Positions 1 through 7,557 of a stretch of DNA of 32,110 bases are shown here, one piece after another. The translations under genes were made by a program, and so were the position numbers. Location: positions 1-32,110 of the forward strand of contig JAFTGE010000075.1 in NCBI GenBank assembly GCA_017458085.1, given 5' to 3'. Position 1 is the stretch's first letter. Each line of letters starts with the position of its first letter. Origin of the DNA: Oscillospiraceae bacterium (GTDB lineage: Bacteria; Bacillota; Clostridia; Oscillospirales; Oscillospiraceae). The notes beneath the pieces are model-generated. The model saw only the letters and a list, made by a program, of their open reading frames with translations, was not told the DNA's origin and did not search any database.

Positions 1-2
1 CG

Positions 3-695
3 GCGACCCCGACACCCGCACCGTCCGCAAGTCCCGCGCCCACCGCGGAGCCGAGCCCAGCACCCACGGCGACTGCCACGCACGTGCCTGCGCCTGCTGC
101 CACGCCAGCGCCGACGGCGACGCCGTCATCGTCACCCATACCGACAGTGGCCGCAACCGCCTCGCCCATCCCGCTGCCCAGCTTTACGCCGACACCGACC
201 TTCACGCCCTATCCGGAATCCCTGATGGCGCCGCTGCCCGAGGGCCGCGTCTACTGGACGCCGCCTCCTACGCCGGTGCCGACGCCCACCCCCGTGGTCA
301 CAGCCCCGCCGACGCCGGTGCCCGTCAACCCGCAGGGACAGGACATCGCCGATTACGCCATGCAGTTTGAGGGCTATAACTACCTCTACGCCGGAAAGGA
401 CCCGGAGACGGGCTTTGACTGCTCCGGCCTGGTCTGGTACGTGTACCGGCACTTCGGCATTGAGCTCAACCGCACCGCCGCGGGCCAGTCCCTCAACGGC
501 GAGCATGTCGAGCCGGACCAGCTTCAGCCGGGCGACATCCTCTGCTTCTACAACTGGGGAAGCGGCGTCGGTCACTCCGGCATCGCCCTGGGCGGCGACT
601 GGTACATCCACGCGATGGACGCGGCCCACGGCGTGGTGATCTCCGCGCTCAGCGACCGGACCGACCGGATCGAGATCCGCCGGGTCTTTGAATAA
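3..695 (+). CDS. NlpC/P60 cell-wall endopeptidase, 5' end outside window
   Basis: The reading frame is open from the window edge, so the true start and any signal peptide lie upstream. The visible protein has a long, low-complexity Pro/Thr/Ala-rich linker (about the first 100 residues, with repeated TPTP and PAPT units) followed by a compact C-terminal NlpC/P60 domain. The catalytic set is visible: Cys140 in DCSGL, His191 in GHSGI and His203 in WYIHA (numbering from base 3). Family members cleave gamma-D-Glu-diamino acid bonds in peptidoglycan stem peptides outside the membrane. The Pro/Thr linker is typical of a spacer crossing the wall. A GTG at 84 lies in frame but is inside the linker and has no ribosome binding site, so it is not the start. 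A strong terminator follows the stop codon. Confidence 0.85.
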   Translation, partial: ATPTPAPSASPAPTAEPSPAPTATATHVPAPAATPAPTATPSSSPIPTVAATASPIPLPSFTPTPTFTPYPESLMAPLPEGRVYWTPPPTPVPTPTPVVTAPPTPVPVNPQGQDIADYAMQFEGYNYLYAGKDPETGFDCSGLVWYVYRHFGIELNRTAAGQSLNGEHVEPDQLQPGDILCFYNWGSGVGHSGIALGGDWYIHAMDAAHGVVISALSDRTDRIEIRRVFE

Positions 696-701
696 GCTGC
701 A

Positions 702-738
702 AAAACAGCCGCTCAGGATTTCCTGAGCGGCTGTTGGT
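702..738. terminator. Bidirectional intrinsic terminator between NlpC/P60 gene and tsf
   Basis: The arms at about 704-717 and 722-735 pair perfectly around a four-base loop. An A-run precedes the stem and a T-rich stretch follows it, so it can stop transcription from both convergent genes. Confidence 0.85.
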
Positions 739-759
739 TTTATGGGGTTTTGGGGCCGA

Positions 760-1692
760 TTACTTGCCCATGTTCATCTGCGCGGCGACCTCGGCGGCGA
801 AGTCCTCCTGCTTCTTCTCGATGCCCTCGCCCTTGACGAAGTGGACAGCATCAACGAACTTGACGGAGCCGCCCAGCTTCTTGGCGGCGTCGGCAATGTA
901 GCCCTCGACAGAGCCGGAGAACAGGTCGGAGCGGACGAACTCCTGCTGCAGCAGGCAGTTCTCCTTGTAGAAGGCGTTGATCTTGCCGGCGGCGATCTTC
1001 TCCTTGATGGCGGCGGGCTTGGCGGCCATCTTGGGATCGTTGTCCATCAGAGCGACCTGGACTTCCAGCTCGTGGTCGATGTCGGCCTGGGGAACCAGGG
1101 CCTTGTCCCAGAACTTGGGGTTCATGGCGGCGATCTGCATGGCGACGTTCTTGCCGATCTCGGTGGCGTCAATGCCGCCCTCGACAGCCAGGTTCACCAG
1201 GACACCGTGGGTGCCGCCGGCGTGAACGTAGGCAATGTTGGCGGGCTCGGCAAAGCGGACGAAGCGGCGGATCTGCAGGTTCTCACCGATGGACATGACC
1301 TTCTCGGGCAGGATCTCGGCCACGGTCAGCTCACGCTCGGGGTACTTGCACTGGAGCAGCGCCTCGACATCGGCGGGGGCGTCCTTGATGACGACATGGC
1401 AGATGTCCTTGACAAACTGAACGAAGGCATCGCTCTTGGCGCAGAAGTCGGTCTCGCAGTTGACCTCGACGACAGCGCCGACGCCGCACTTTTCGCAGAC
1501 ATGGGCGTAAGCCATACCCTCGGCGGCAATGCGTCCGGCCTTCTTGGCGGCCTTGGCCAGGCCCTTCTCACGCAGCCAGTCGACTGCCTTGTCCATATCG
1601 CCGTCGGTGGCCTGGAGCGCCTTCTTGCAGTCCATCATACCGACGTTGGTCATCTCACGGAGCGTCTTAACATCCTGAGCGGTAAAAGCCAT
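760..1692 (-). CDS. tsf: Translation elongation factor Ts
   Basis: EF-Ts is the nucleotide exchange factor that regenerates EF-Tu-GTP in the cytoplasm. The 310-residue protein begins MAFTAQDVKTLREMTN and carries the signature TNVGMMDCKKAL in the N-terminal UBA-like domain, then the two dimerisation-type core subdomains (NCETDFCAK around residue 75-90). Length fits the longer bacterial EF-Ts class. The start is the ATG at 1692-1690 because AGGAGG lies eight bases upstream; an in-frame start 24 bases earlier precedes that site and is rejected. It follows rpsB by 63 bases, the conserved bacterial order, with an attenuator-like hairpin in the gap. Confidence 0.97.
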   Translation of the reverse strand: MAFTAQDVKTLREMTNVGMMDCKKALQATDGDMDKAVDWLREKGLAKAAKKAGRIAAEGMAYAHVCEKCGVGAVVEVNCETDFCAKSDAFVQFVKDICHVVIKDAPADVEALLQCKYPERELTVAEILPEKVMSIGENLQIRRFVRFAEPANIAYVHAGGTHGVLVNLAVEGGIDATEIGKNVAMQIAAMNPKFWDKALVPQADIDHELEVQVALMDNDPKMAAKPAAIKEKIAAGKINAFYKENCLLQQEFVRSDLFSGSVEGYIADAAKKLGGSVKFVDAVHFVKGEGIEKKQEDFAAEVAAQMNMGK

Positions 1693-1719
1693 AGTAATAT
1701 CCTCCTGTAAATTCATTTG

Positions 1720-1747
1720 AAAAAGGGGAGCGAAGCGCGCCCCCCTT
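1720..1747 (-). terminator. Attenuator-like hairpin in the rpsB-tsf gap
   Basis: Read on the minus strand, a 10-bp stem with one G-U pair (arms 1738-1747 and 1723-1732, five-base loop) runs straight into a U5 tract. It sits between rpsB and the tsf ribosome binding site, so it probably terminates part of the transcripts and lowers tsf output relative to rpsB. No separate tsf promoter was seen. Confidence 0.65.
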
Positions 1748-1755
1748 AAAGTTTC

Positions 1756-2490
<735 letters not shown>

Positions 2491-2602
2491 TTGATTTTCT
2501 CCTTTTTTTGTTTTTTCCTCCGGGGGCTTCAACCCCTCCACCAAGCCGCTTTTCACCGCGGCCACATGGGGGAGAGTCCGCTCCCGTGCGAAATGCCTTG
2601 AT

Positions 2603-2631
2603 ATAATAGCAGAAAGATTTCCCTTTTGCAA
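2603..2631 (-). promoter_or_regulatory. SigA-like promoter of rpsB-tsf
   Basis: On the minus strand the -35 box TTGCAA (2631-2626) and -10 box TATTAT (2608-2603) are separated by exactly 17 bases. Transcription would begin near 2597, giving an rpsB leader of about 105 bases, long enough for autoregulatory RNA structure. Confidence 0.75.
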
Positions 2632-2667
2632 GGGCTTTGCAAGAATTTTTTCAACTTTTCCGGTGTT

Positions 2668-3639
2668 TTATACGTCCATATTGACCACGTTGACGGGCGC
2701 GCCGTTGAGAAAGGCGCGGATATTGTCGGCAGTGACGGTCATAATGCGCTCACGCGCCTCCCTGGGCGCCCAGCTGATATGCGGGGTGATGAAGCAGTTT
2801 TTGGCCGTAAGCAGGGGGTTATCGCCCCGGATGGGCTCGGTGGAGACCACGTCCAGCCCCGCGGCGAGGATCTTCCCGGCATTGAGCGCGTCGGCCACGT
2901 CCTGCTCCACCAGCAGACCGCCGCGGCTGTTGTTGATGAGGATGACGCCGTCCTTCATTTTGGCGATGGTGTCCTTGTTGATCATGCCCGCCGTGTCGGG
3001 AAACAGCGGGCAGTGCAGCACCACTACGTCGGCGCGGGCCAGGAGCGTGTCGCGGTCGACATACGAGGCAATAGCGCGGCCCGCCTCGGTTTCACGGCTG
3101 CCGCAGGCAAGCACGGTCATGCCCAGGGCTTTGGCAATGCGCCCGGTGGCCTGGCCGATGCGCCCGAAGCCGATGATGCCCATGGTCTTGCCCTGCAGCT
3201 CGATCAGCGGATAATCCCAGAAGCACCAGTCGACACTGTGCTCCCAGCGTCCGGCGTGCACCGCCTCGGAATGGTGCGCCACATGAGAGCAGATCTCCAG
3301 CAGCAGCGCAATGGCAAACTGCGCCACCGCAGCCGTGCCGTAGGTCGGCACATTGCAGACGGGGATCCCCCGCTCGGCGGCGTAGACGGTGTCCACCACG
3401 TTGTACCCCGTGGCAAGCACCGCAATCAGTTTTATATTCGGGCACCGGTCGATGGTCTGGCGTGAGATGGGCGTCTTGTTGGTGACGACGATCTCCGCGT
3501 CCCCAATGCGCGCGGCAATGAGCGGCGACTCGGCATAGGCGGTGCGGTCATAGACCGTCAGCTCGCCAAAAGCGCCGAGGCTGTCCCAGCTCAGATCGCC
3601 GGGGTTTTCGGTATAGGCGTCAAGAACCACAAGCTTCAT
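2668..3639 (-). CDS. D-2-hydroxyacid dehydrogenase, glycerate dehydrogenase-like
   Basis: This 323-residue protein belongs to the NAD(P)-dependent D-isomer 2-hydroxyacid dehydrogenases, which interconvert 2-keto acids and D-2-hydroxy acids. The Rossmann motif GFGRIG is at residues 157-162. The catalytic set is visible as Arg239 (NNSRGG), Glu268 (STEP) and His287 (TPHISWAP). The TPHISWAPREARERIM stretch is most like the glycerate/hydroxypyruvate dehydrogenase branch (HprA), but the substrate cannot be fixed from sequence. The start at ATG 3639-3637 is chosen because AGGAAGG lies just upstream. It is transcribed divergently from the aconitase X pair across a palindrome-containing promoter region, suggesting coordinated control. 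No clear terminator follows it, so transcripts may run toward rpsB. Confidence 0.9.
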   Translation of the reverse strand: MKLVVLDAYTENPGDLSWDSLGAFGELTVYDRTAYAESPLIAARIGDAEIVVTNKTPISRQTIDRCPNIKLIAVLATGYNVVDTVYAAERGIPVCNVPTYGTAAVAQFAIALLLEICSHVAHHSEAVHAGRWEHSVDWCFWDYPLIELQGKTMGIIGFGRIGQATGRIAKALGMTVLACGSRETEAGRAIASYVDRDTLLARADVVVLHCPLFPDTAGMINKDTIAKMKDGVILINNSRGGLLVEQDVADALNAGKILAAGLDVVSTEPIRGDNPLLTAKNCFITPHISWAPREARERIMTVTADNIRAFLNGAPVNVVNMDV

Positions 3640-3682
3640 AGGGGCCTTCCTTTCTTCCGGCCGGAATCCGGGTGTTTTTTTC

Positions 3683-3712
3683 ATACTAGCATCGCGCCGC
3701 CCGGCCTGTCAA
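3683..3712 (-). promoter_or_regulatory. SigA-like promoter of the hydroxyacid dehydrogenase gene
   Basis: On the minus strand a consensus -35 TTGACA (3712-3707) is separated by 18 bases from -10 TAGTAT (3688-3683). It points away from the aconitase X promoter. Confidence 0.7.
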
Positions 3713-3725
3713 GCGGACGAAAGCG

Positions 3726-3752
3726 CGGAGAAAAGCGCAGCGCTTTTCTCCG
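3726..3752. promoter_or_regulatory. Perfect 27-bp palindrome between divergent promoters, candidate operator
   Basis: Two 13-base arms (CGGAGAAAAGCGC and its exact complement) flank a single central A. Outside them, CGAAA and TTTCG extend the symmetry imperfectly. The palindrome lies between the two outward-facing -35 boxes, 13 bases from one and 17 from the other, the classic place for a shared regulator site. It has no downstream T-run in either direction, so a terminator is less likely. The regulator is not in the window. Confidence 0.55.
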
Positions 3753-3769
3753 GTTTCGCCCACGATGGA

Positions 3770-3798
3770 TTGACTTTGCGGGCAAAGACGGTTAGAAT
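3770..3798 (+). promoter_or_regulatory. SigA-like promoter of the aconitase X operon
   Basis: The -35 box TTGACT (3770-3775) and -10 box TAGAAT (3793-3798) are separated by 17 bases. Transcription would start near 3805, about 45 bases before the chosen start codon. Confidence 0.75.
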
Positions 3799-3850
3799 AA
3801 TAACAAAGTAGAAAACCAATTTTTTTATGATAAAAAAGGATGTGATTTTG

Positions 3851-5131
3851 TTGATTCTCACCCCTGAACAGCAGGCGCTGCTCGACGGCGCCAAGGGCGA
3901 AACCATGGCCAAGGTGGTCAAGACGCTGGTCATGTACGGCGACGCCTTCGGAGCCGAGCGCATGGTCCCCGTCACCAGTCAGTGCGGCCACACGGTCATC
4001 TCCTTCGGCCTCAAGGCCATCCAGCCGGTCTACGAGCTGTACGACCAGCTGATCGACGCGGGGCTGACCGCGGGGCAGAAGTTCTCCGCCGATCCGCGGC
4101 CGCTGGACCCGAACGTCCCCTCCTCGCTTTTGGAGGACATCGTATTCAAGAAGATCATGTACACCCACCAGGAGCAGTACGAGGAGCAGCTGAAAAAGCT
4201 CGGCATTCTGGGCGACGACGACTACACCTGCACCTGCTACCTCGACCAGGTAGGGAACAAGCCCAAGGAGGGCGATGTCCTGAGCTGGGCGGAGTCCTCG
4301 GCGGTGGTGTACGCAAACTCCGTGCTGGGCGCAAGGTGCAACCGCAACTCCGGCATCATCGAGCTGATGGGCTCCATCGCGGGCTTTGTGCCGGAATTCG
4401 GCCTTGTGACCGACGAGGGGCGCAAGGCCACCTGGGTGGTGGAGGTCAAGTGCTCCAAAAAGCCGGAGGCGCAGCTGCTCGGCTCGGCCATCGGCATGAA
4501 GGTCATGGAGGAGGTCCCCTACGTCAAGGGCCTGGACAAGTGGATCGGCACGGAGCTGGACGAGGCGACATGTTCCTACCTCAAGGACTTCGGCGCGGCC
4601 ACGGCCTCCAACGGCGCGGTGGGTCTGTTCCACATCGATCATCTCACGCCCGAGGCCAAAAAGCAGGGAACCAAGCTCATCCAAAAGGACGCGAAGGTCT
4701 ACGTCATCGACGACGAGGAGCTTGCGCGCGTCAAGGCCGGCTACCCCATCATCTGGAAAAATCCCGACGCAAAGCCCCAGCTGTGCTTTGTCGGCTGCCC
4801 GCATCTGACGGTCACACAGATCAAAAGCTGGTGCGACCAAATCGAGAACAAGCTACGCGAAAACGGCCTGAACCAGGTCACCGTACCCACGGTCTTCACC
4901 GCCTCCCCCGCCGTCATCCGCGAGATCGAGCAGAGCGTTTACGCCTCGAAGCTCAAGACCTACGGGATCGTGCTCAGCTACATCTGCCCGCTGATGTACA
5001 TGAACAATCCCCTGTGCAAGAAGAAAGCGGTCATCACCTGCTCCAACAAGCTGCGCACCTACACCAGCGCGCGCTTCTACACCGAGGAGGAGATCCTCAC
5101 CATCATCACCAGCAAGGGGGCCAGATTATGA
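3851..5131 (+). CDS. Aconitase X catalytic (large) subunit
   Basis: This is the large subunit of aconitase X (formerly DUF521), an Fe-S dehydratase family related to aconitase. Characterised members are cis-3-hydroxy-L-proline dehydratase (bacteria) and mevalonate-5-phosphate dehydratase (archaea); the substrate here is unknown. The 426-residue protein contains the conserved SVLGARCNRNSG segment (about 157-168), the MGSIAGFVPEFG stretch after it, and several cysteines available for cluster binding. The start is taken as TTG 3851, giving MILTPEQQALL as in relatives, because AAGGATGTGA sits five bases upstream; the ATG at 3827 has no ribosome binding site. Its stop overlaps the small-subunit start as ATGA, so the two are translationally coupled. 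Confidence 0.88.
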   Translation: MILTPEQQALLDGAKGETMAKVVKTLVMYGDAFGAERMVPVTSQCGHTVISFGLKAIQPVYELYDQLIDAGLTAGQKFSADPRPLDPNVPSSLLEDIVFKKIMYTHQEQYEEQLKKLGILGDDDYTCTCYLDQVGNKPKEGDVLSWAESSAVVYANSVLGARCNRNSGIIELMGSIAGFVPEFGLVTDEGRKATWVVEVKCSKKPEAQLLGSAIGMKVMEEVPYVKGLDKWIGTELDEATCSYLKDFGAATASNGAVGLFHIDHLTPEAKKQGTKLIQKDAKVYVIDDEELARVKAGYPIIWKNPDAKPQLCFVGCPHLTVTQIKSWCDQIENKLRENGLNQVTVPTVFTASPAVIREIEQSVYASKLKTYGIVLSYICPLMYMNNPLCKKKAVITCSNKLRTYTSARFYTEEEILTIITSKGARL

Positions 5132-5583
5132 AACAGTTTCAAGGACGCGTGATCGTCCCCGGCACCTGCACGGCCGAGGCCCTGGTCAGCCGCGGCGGCT
5201 TCAACACCCTCGCCAGCTACCAGATGGCCCTGATGTTCGGCGACAAGCAGGTCAAGTGCGGCGACCAGAACAACGCCGATATCTACAAAAAGCCCATGCT
5301 CGGCAAGGCCCTGTGCCTGCCGATGACGATCGGCTCCACCACGGGCGGGATGGTGCTCTACACCGCCTGCGCCATGGGCAAGCAGCCGGCCTGTATGCTC
5401 TTCTCCATGCCCATCGATTCTCTCGCCGCCAGCGGCGCCATCCTCGGCGACGTGTGGACGGACGCGGTCATGCCCGTGGTCGACTCCCTGGGCGATGAGT
5501 TTTTGCAGACCGTCCAGACCGGGATGACCGTCACCGTGGGAGAAAACGGCCTCGTCACGGTTGAGGAGGCCAGCGCCGAATAA
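5128..5583 (+). CDS. Aconitase X swivel (small) subunit
   Basis: This 151-residue protein matches the DUF126 swivelling domain that completes the aconitase X active site. It starts MKQFQGRVIVPGTCTAEALV, and the conserved GSTTGG motif with Ser70 is the expected substrate-side serine region. In some organisms this domain is fused to the large subunit; here it is separate and overlaps the large-subunit stop by four bases, so equal production is likely. A GC-rich hairpin follows the stop codon. The same strand carries a long overlapping frame upstream of 5128, but that part is only a shadow of the large subunit. Confidence 0.88.
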   Translation: MKQFQGRVIVPGTCTAEALVSRGGFNTLASYQMALMFGDKQVKCGDQNNADIYKKPMLGKALCLPMTIGSTTGGMVLYTACAMGKQPACMLFSMPIDSLAASGAILGDVWTDAVMPVVDSLGDEFLQTVQTGMTVTVGENGLVTVEEASAE

Positions 5584-5589
5584 TATAGC

Positions 5590-5630
5590 GCGCGCCGGGG
5601 ACCAAACGCCTCCGGCGCGTTATCTGGTTT
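5590..5630 (+). terminator. Terminator of the aconitase X operon
   Basis: Eight-base arms CGCGCCGG (5591-5598) and CCGGCGCG (5612-5619) form a GC stem followed by a T-rich but interrupted tract. It separates this operon from the ATP synthase operon. Confidence 0.6.
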
Positions 5631-5741
5631 ATTTTGGGTTTAGCTTCCCATGGTATATCCACTACACTGAATGCGCGGGGAATTGCATTTCTTTATGTCA
5701 ATATTAAGAAATTCTGTCTTTCCTTTCCCCGGCTTTTGGTG

Positions 5742-5747
5742 TATACT
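5742..5747 (+). promoter_or_regulatory. Candidate -10 box of the ATP synthase operon
   Basis: TATACT lies about 55 bases upstream of atpB. The region 5640-5750 is distinctly AT-richer than its surroundings. No good -35 box occurs at 16-18 bases, so the assignment is weak. Confidence 0.35.
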
Positions 5748-5803
5748 GTCTCCGCAAAAAACGGGGCGGACGCGCCCCGCAGTTTATTTACAGAGGTGAT
5801 CGT

Positions 5804-6475
5804 ATGGAAGAGGCTTCCAACGTGCTGTTTTCGATCGGGCCGCTGGAGGTGACCAGCACCGTCACCGCCACCTGGGGCATCATTCTGGTGCTGACGGTGG
5901 TGTCGTGGCTGGCCACCCGCAGACTCAAGGAGGTGCCGGGCACACTGCAGACCGGGGCTGAAATGGCCGTAAGCTCGCTGCAGAACTACTTTGCCGGCAT
6001 CCTCGGCAAGGAGCATGCGAAGAAGTATTTCCCGATTTTCGCAACCTTCTTCATCTTTATCATCGTTTCCAACTACAGCGGACTGCTGCCCGGCGCGGGC
6101 CATCTCAAGGGCTTTGCGGTGCCGACGGCCTGCCTGTCGGTGACGGCGGGGCTGGCCATCATCGGCTTTTTCACCACCCATACCATCGGCATCAGGGAAA
6201 AGGGCTTCGGCAAATATATGCTCAGCTTCCTCAAGCCCGTGGCGCTGCTGCTGCCGCTGACGCTCATTGAACAGGTGGTGCGCCCCTTCTCCCTGGCCCT
6301 GCGTCTGTACGGCAACATGTACGGCGAGGAAAACGTCACCGAGAACCTGTACAACATCTTCCCCATTCTCGTGCCCCTGGTGATGCAGGTGCTGAGCTTG
6401 CTGTTCTGCATGATCCAGGCCCTCGTGTTTACCATGCTGCTTTCGATCTACGTGTCGGAAGCGATCGAAGACTAA
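5804..6475 (+). CDS. atpB: F-type ATP synthase subunit a
   Basis: Subunit a forms the two ion half-channels of the membrane Fo sector. The 223-residue polytopic protein contains the family signature [13 protein letters not shown], which holds the essential arginine that faces the c-ring carboxylate. The hydrophobic segments are spread along the protein as expected. AGAGGTGAT lies just upstream of the ATG. It is the first gene of the operon; no atpI-like gene precedes it. Length is slightly short of the roughly 240-270 usual for bacterial subunit a. Confidence 0.96.
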   Translation: MEEASNVLFSIGPLEVTSTVTATWGIILVLTVVSWLATRRLKEVPGTLQTGAEMAVSSLQNYFAGILGKEHAKKYFPIFATFFIFIIVSNYSGLLPGAGHLKGFAVPTACLSVTAGLAIIGFFTTHTIGIREKGFGKYMLSFLKPVALLLPLTLIEQVVRPFSLALRLYGNMYGEENVTENLYNIFPILVPLVMQVLSLLFCMIQALVFTMLLSIYVSEAIED

Positions 6476-6506
6476 ACAGAAATTACATTTTAGGAGGAAC
6501 CACACT

Positions 6507-6734
6507 ATGAATTCCGGACTTATCGCTATCGCCGCCGCTCTCTGCATGGCTCTGAGCACCATCGCCCCCGCCATTGGTCAGGGCCTCACCGCCTCCAAGG
6601 CCATGGACGCCATCGCCCGCCAGCCCGAGGCCGCCGGCGACATCCGCTCCACCCTGATCCTGTCGCTGGGTCTGATGGAGGCGCTGACCATCTACGGTCT
6701 GCTGATCGCCTTCATGCTGATCGCCAAGATCTAA
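6507..6734 (+). CDS. atpE: F-type ATP synthase subunit c
   Basis: Subunit c forms the rotating proteolipid ring. The 75-residue hairpin has two membrane helices joined by the loop ARQPEA and the ion-binding carboxylate Glu58. Aligned with the sodium-binding Ilyobacter tartaricus c subunit (offset 7), Pro21, Gln25, Glu58 and Tyr63 match Pro28, Gln32, Glu65 and Tyr70. However the Ser66 and Thr67 equivalents are Ala59 and Leu60. Ion specificity is therefore uncertain. The gene has an AGGAGG site and follows atpB by 31 bases. Confidence 0.96.
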   Translation: MNSGLIAIAAALCMALSTIAPAIGQGLTASKAMDAIARQPEAAGDIRSTLILSLGLMEALTIYGLLIAFMLIAKI

Positions 6735-6758
6735 AGACCCGACGGAAGGAGCTTGTCC

Positions 6759-7187
6759 ATGTTAAGCATCAACATTTCCGAGCTCATATGGACGTTCATC
6801 AACTTCTTCCTGCTGCTGTTTCTGCTCAAGCGGTTTCTGTACACGCCCGTCTCCCAATTCATGGAGCAGCGCCAGGCGAAGATCGACGCCGGCCTTGAGG
6901 CCGAGCGCGAGGCCCGCCGGGAGGCAGAGGAAAACCGCGAGAAGCTTTCCGAGGCCAGGGCCGAGGCGAGAGCCGAGGCCGCACAGCTCGTAGGCGCCGC
7001 CCACGGCGAGGATACGCGCCGGGGCGCCGAGGTCATCGCCGCCGCCAAGGGGGAGGCCAAAGCCGCCCTGAAGACGGGGCAGGCCGATCTCGATGCGCTT
7101 TGCGCAAAAGAGCGGGCCGCGCTGAACGCCGGCGCCGGCGACCTTTCGGCGCAGCTGGCCGCACGGCTTCTGGGCCGGGAGGAATGA
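6759..7187 (+). CDS. atpF: F-type ATP synthase subunit b
   Basis: Subunit b is the peripheral stalk that holds F1 against rotation. The 142-residue protein has one N-terminal membrane helix (about residues 8-28, rich in Phe and Leu) followed by a long charged coiled coil made of Glu, Ala, Arg and Lys. This is the canonical b subunit of the operon; a second b-type segment follows in the next gene. The start is ATG 6759 because GGAAGGAG is seven bases upstream; an in-frame TTG at 6753 would be too close to it. It is slightly shorter than typical b subunits (about 155-170). Confidence 0.9.
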   Translation: MLSINISELIWTFINFFLLLFLLKRFLYTPVSQFMEQRQAKIDAGLEAEREARREAEENREKLSEARAEARAEAAQLVGAAHGEDTRRGAEVIAAAKGEAKAALKTGQADLDALCAKERAALNAGAGDLSAQLAARLLGREE

Positions 7188-7219
7188 TTGTGTATGACAG
7201 TACGAAGCAGGAAGGAGGG

Positions 7220-7234
7220 ATGACCGGACCATGA
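7220..7234 (+). other. Four-codon minicistron overlapping the b'-delta-alpha start
   Basis: An ATG directly after the strong GGAGGG site opens a frame of four codons (M-T-G-P). Its TGA overlaps the ATG at 7231 as ATGA. The b' start itself is about 11 bases from the ribosome binding site, so initiation at 7231 may depend on termination-reinitiation from this minicistron. Confidence 0.4.
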
Positions 7235-7506
7235 GCGGTTGGAATATCCTCTATGGATTGATTAACTTTGCGATCCTGGCCGGAGCGCTGGTTTTCATCG
7301 GGCGAAAGATCGTGGCCAACGCCGTCAAAAAGCATCAGGATCAGGTGGAAAACGACCTGAAGCAGTCCGCGGTGTCCCTTGAAAACGCAAAAAAGCTGCG
7401 TGAGAGCATCGGGCAGGAGAGCGTCAGAGGCGCCGAGGAGCGCGAGGAGATCCTCGCCGCGGCGCGGAAGACCGCCGAGGCCGGCTCCCGCAAGGCCGAC
7501 GAGTAG
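7231..7506 (+). CDS. Second b-type (b') stalk segment, ends at an in-frame amber codon
   Basis: The 91 residues before the stop comprise one N-terminal membrane helix (about 7-24, LINFAILAGALVFIG) and the start of a charged coiled coil, the layout of an ATP synthase b or b' subunit. Codon 92 is TAG. Beyond it the same frame continues without another stop through more coiled coil, a delta C-terminal domain and the complete alpha subunit to 9495. A 91-residue b' would be too short to span from membrane to the top of F1. I therefore read this as the first part of a b'-delta-alpha fusion, interrupted by a nonsense mutation, a sequence error or a read-through codon. Start ATG 7231 follows GGAGGG at about 11 bases. 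Confidence 0.7.
   Translation: MSGWNILYGLINFAILAGALVFIGRKIVANAVKKHQDQVENDLKQSAVSLENAKKLRESIGQESVRGAEEREEILAAARKTAEAGSRKADE
7504..7506 (+). other. In-frame TAG codon inside the b'-delta-alpha frame
   Basis: The triplets run GAC GAG TAG ATC CGG ACG, with coiled-coil coding on both sides. TAG is one base from CAG (Gln) or GAG (Glu), both natural at this position. TAG is a genuine stop of miaB in this window, so the genetic code is not globally reassigned. Confidence 0.9.
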
Positions 7507-7557
7507 ATCCGGACGCAGACGGCGCACATTGCCGCCGACGCGGACGCCGACCTTAAA

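Noticed and set aside
3725-3760. Reading the 3726-3752 palindrome as a transcription terminator
   Set aside because: No T-run follows on either strand and the site lies between two outward-facing promoters, so nothing would need terminating there.
3982-5127. Forward frame upstream of and continuous with the aconitase X small subunit
   Set aside because: The encoded residues are a frame-shifted shadow of the large subunit; the small subunit starts at ATG 5128.
7504-7506. Global reassignment of TAG to an amino acid
   Set aside because: miaB in this window ends with TAG at the conserved C-terminus, so TAG acts as a stop. A local read-through or mutation is the remaining explanation.
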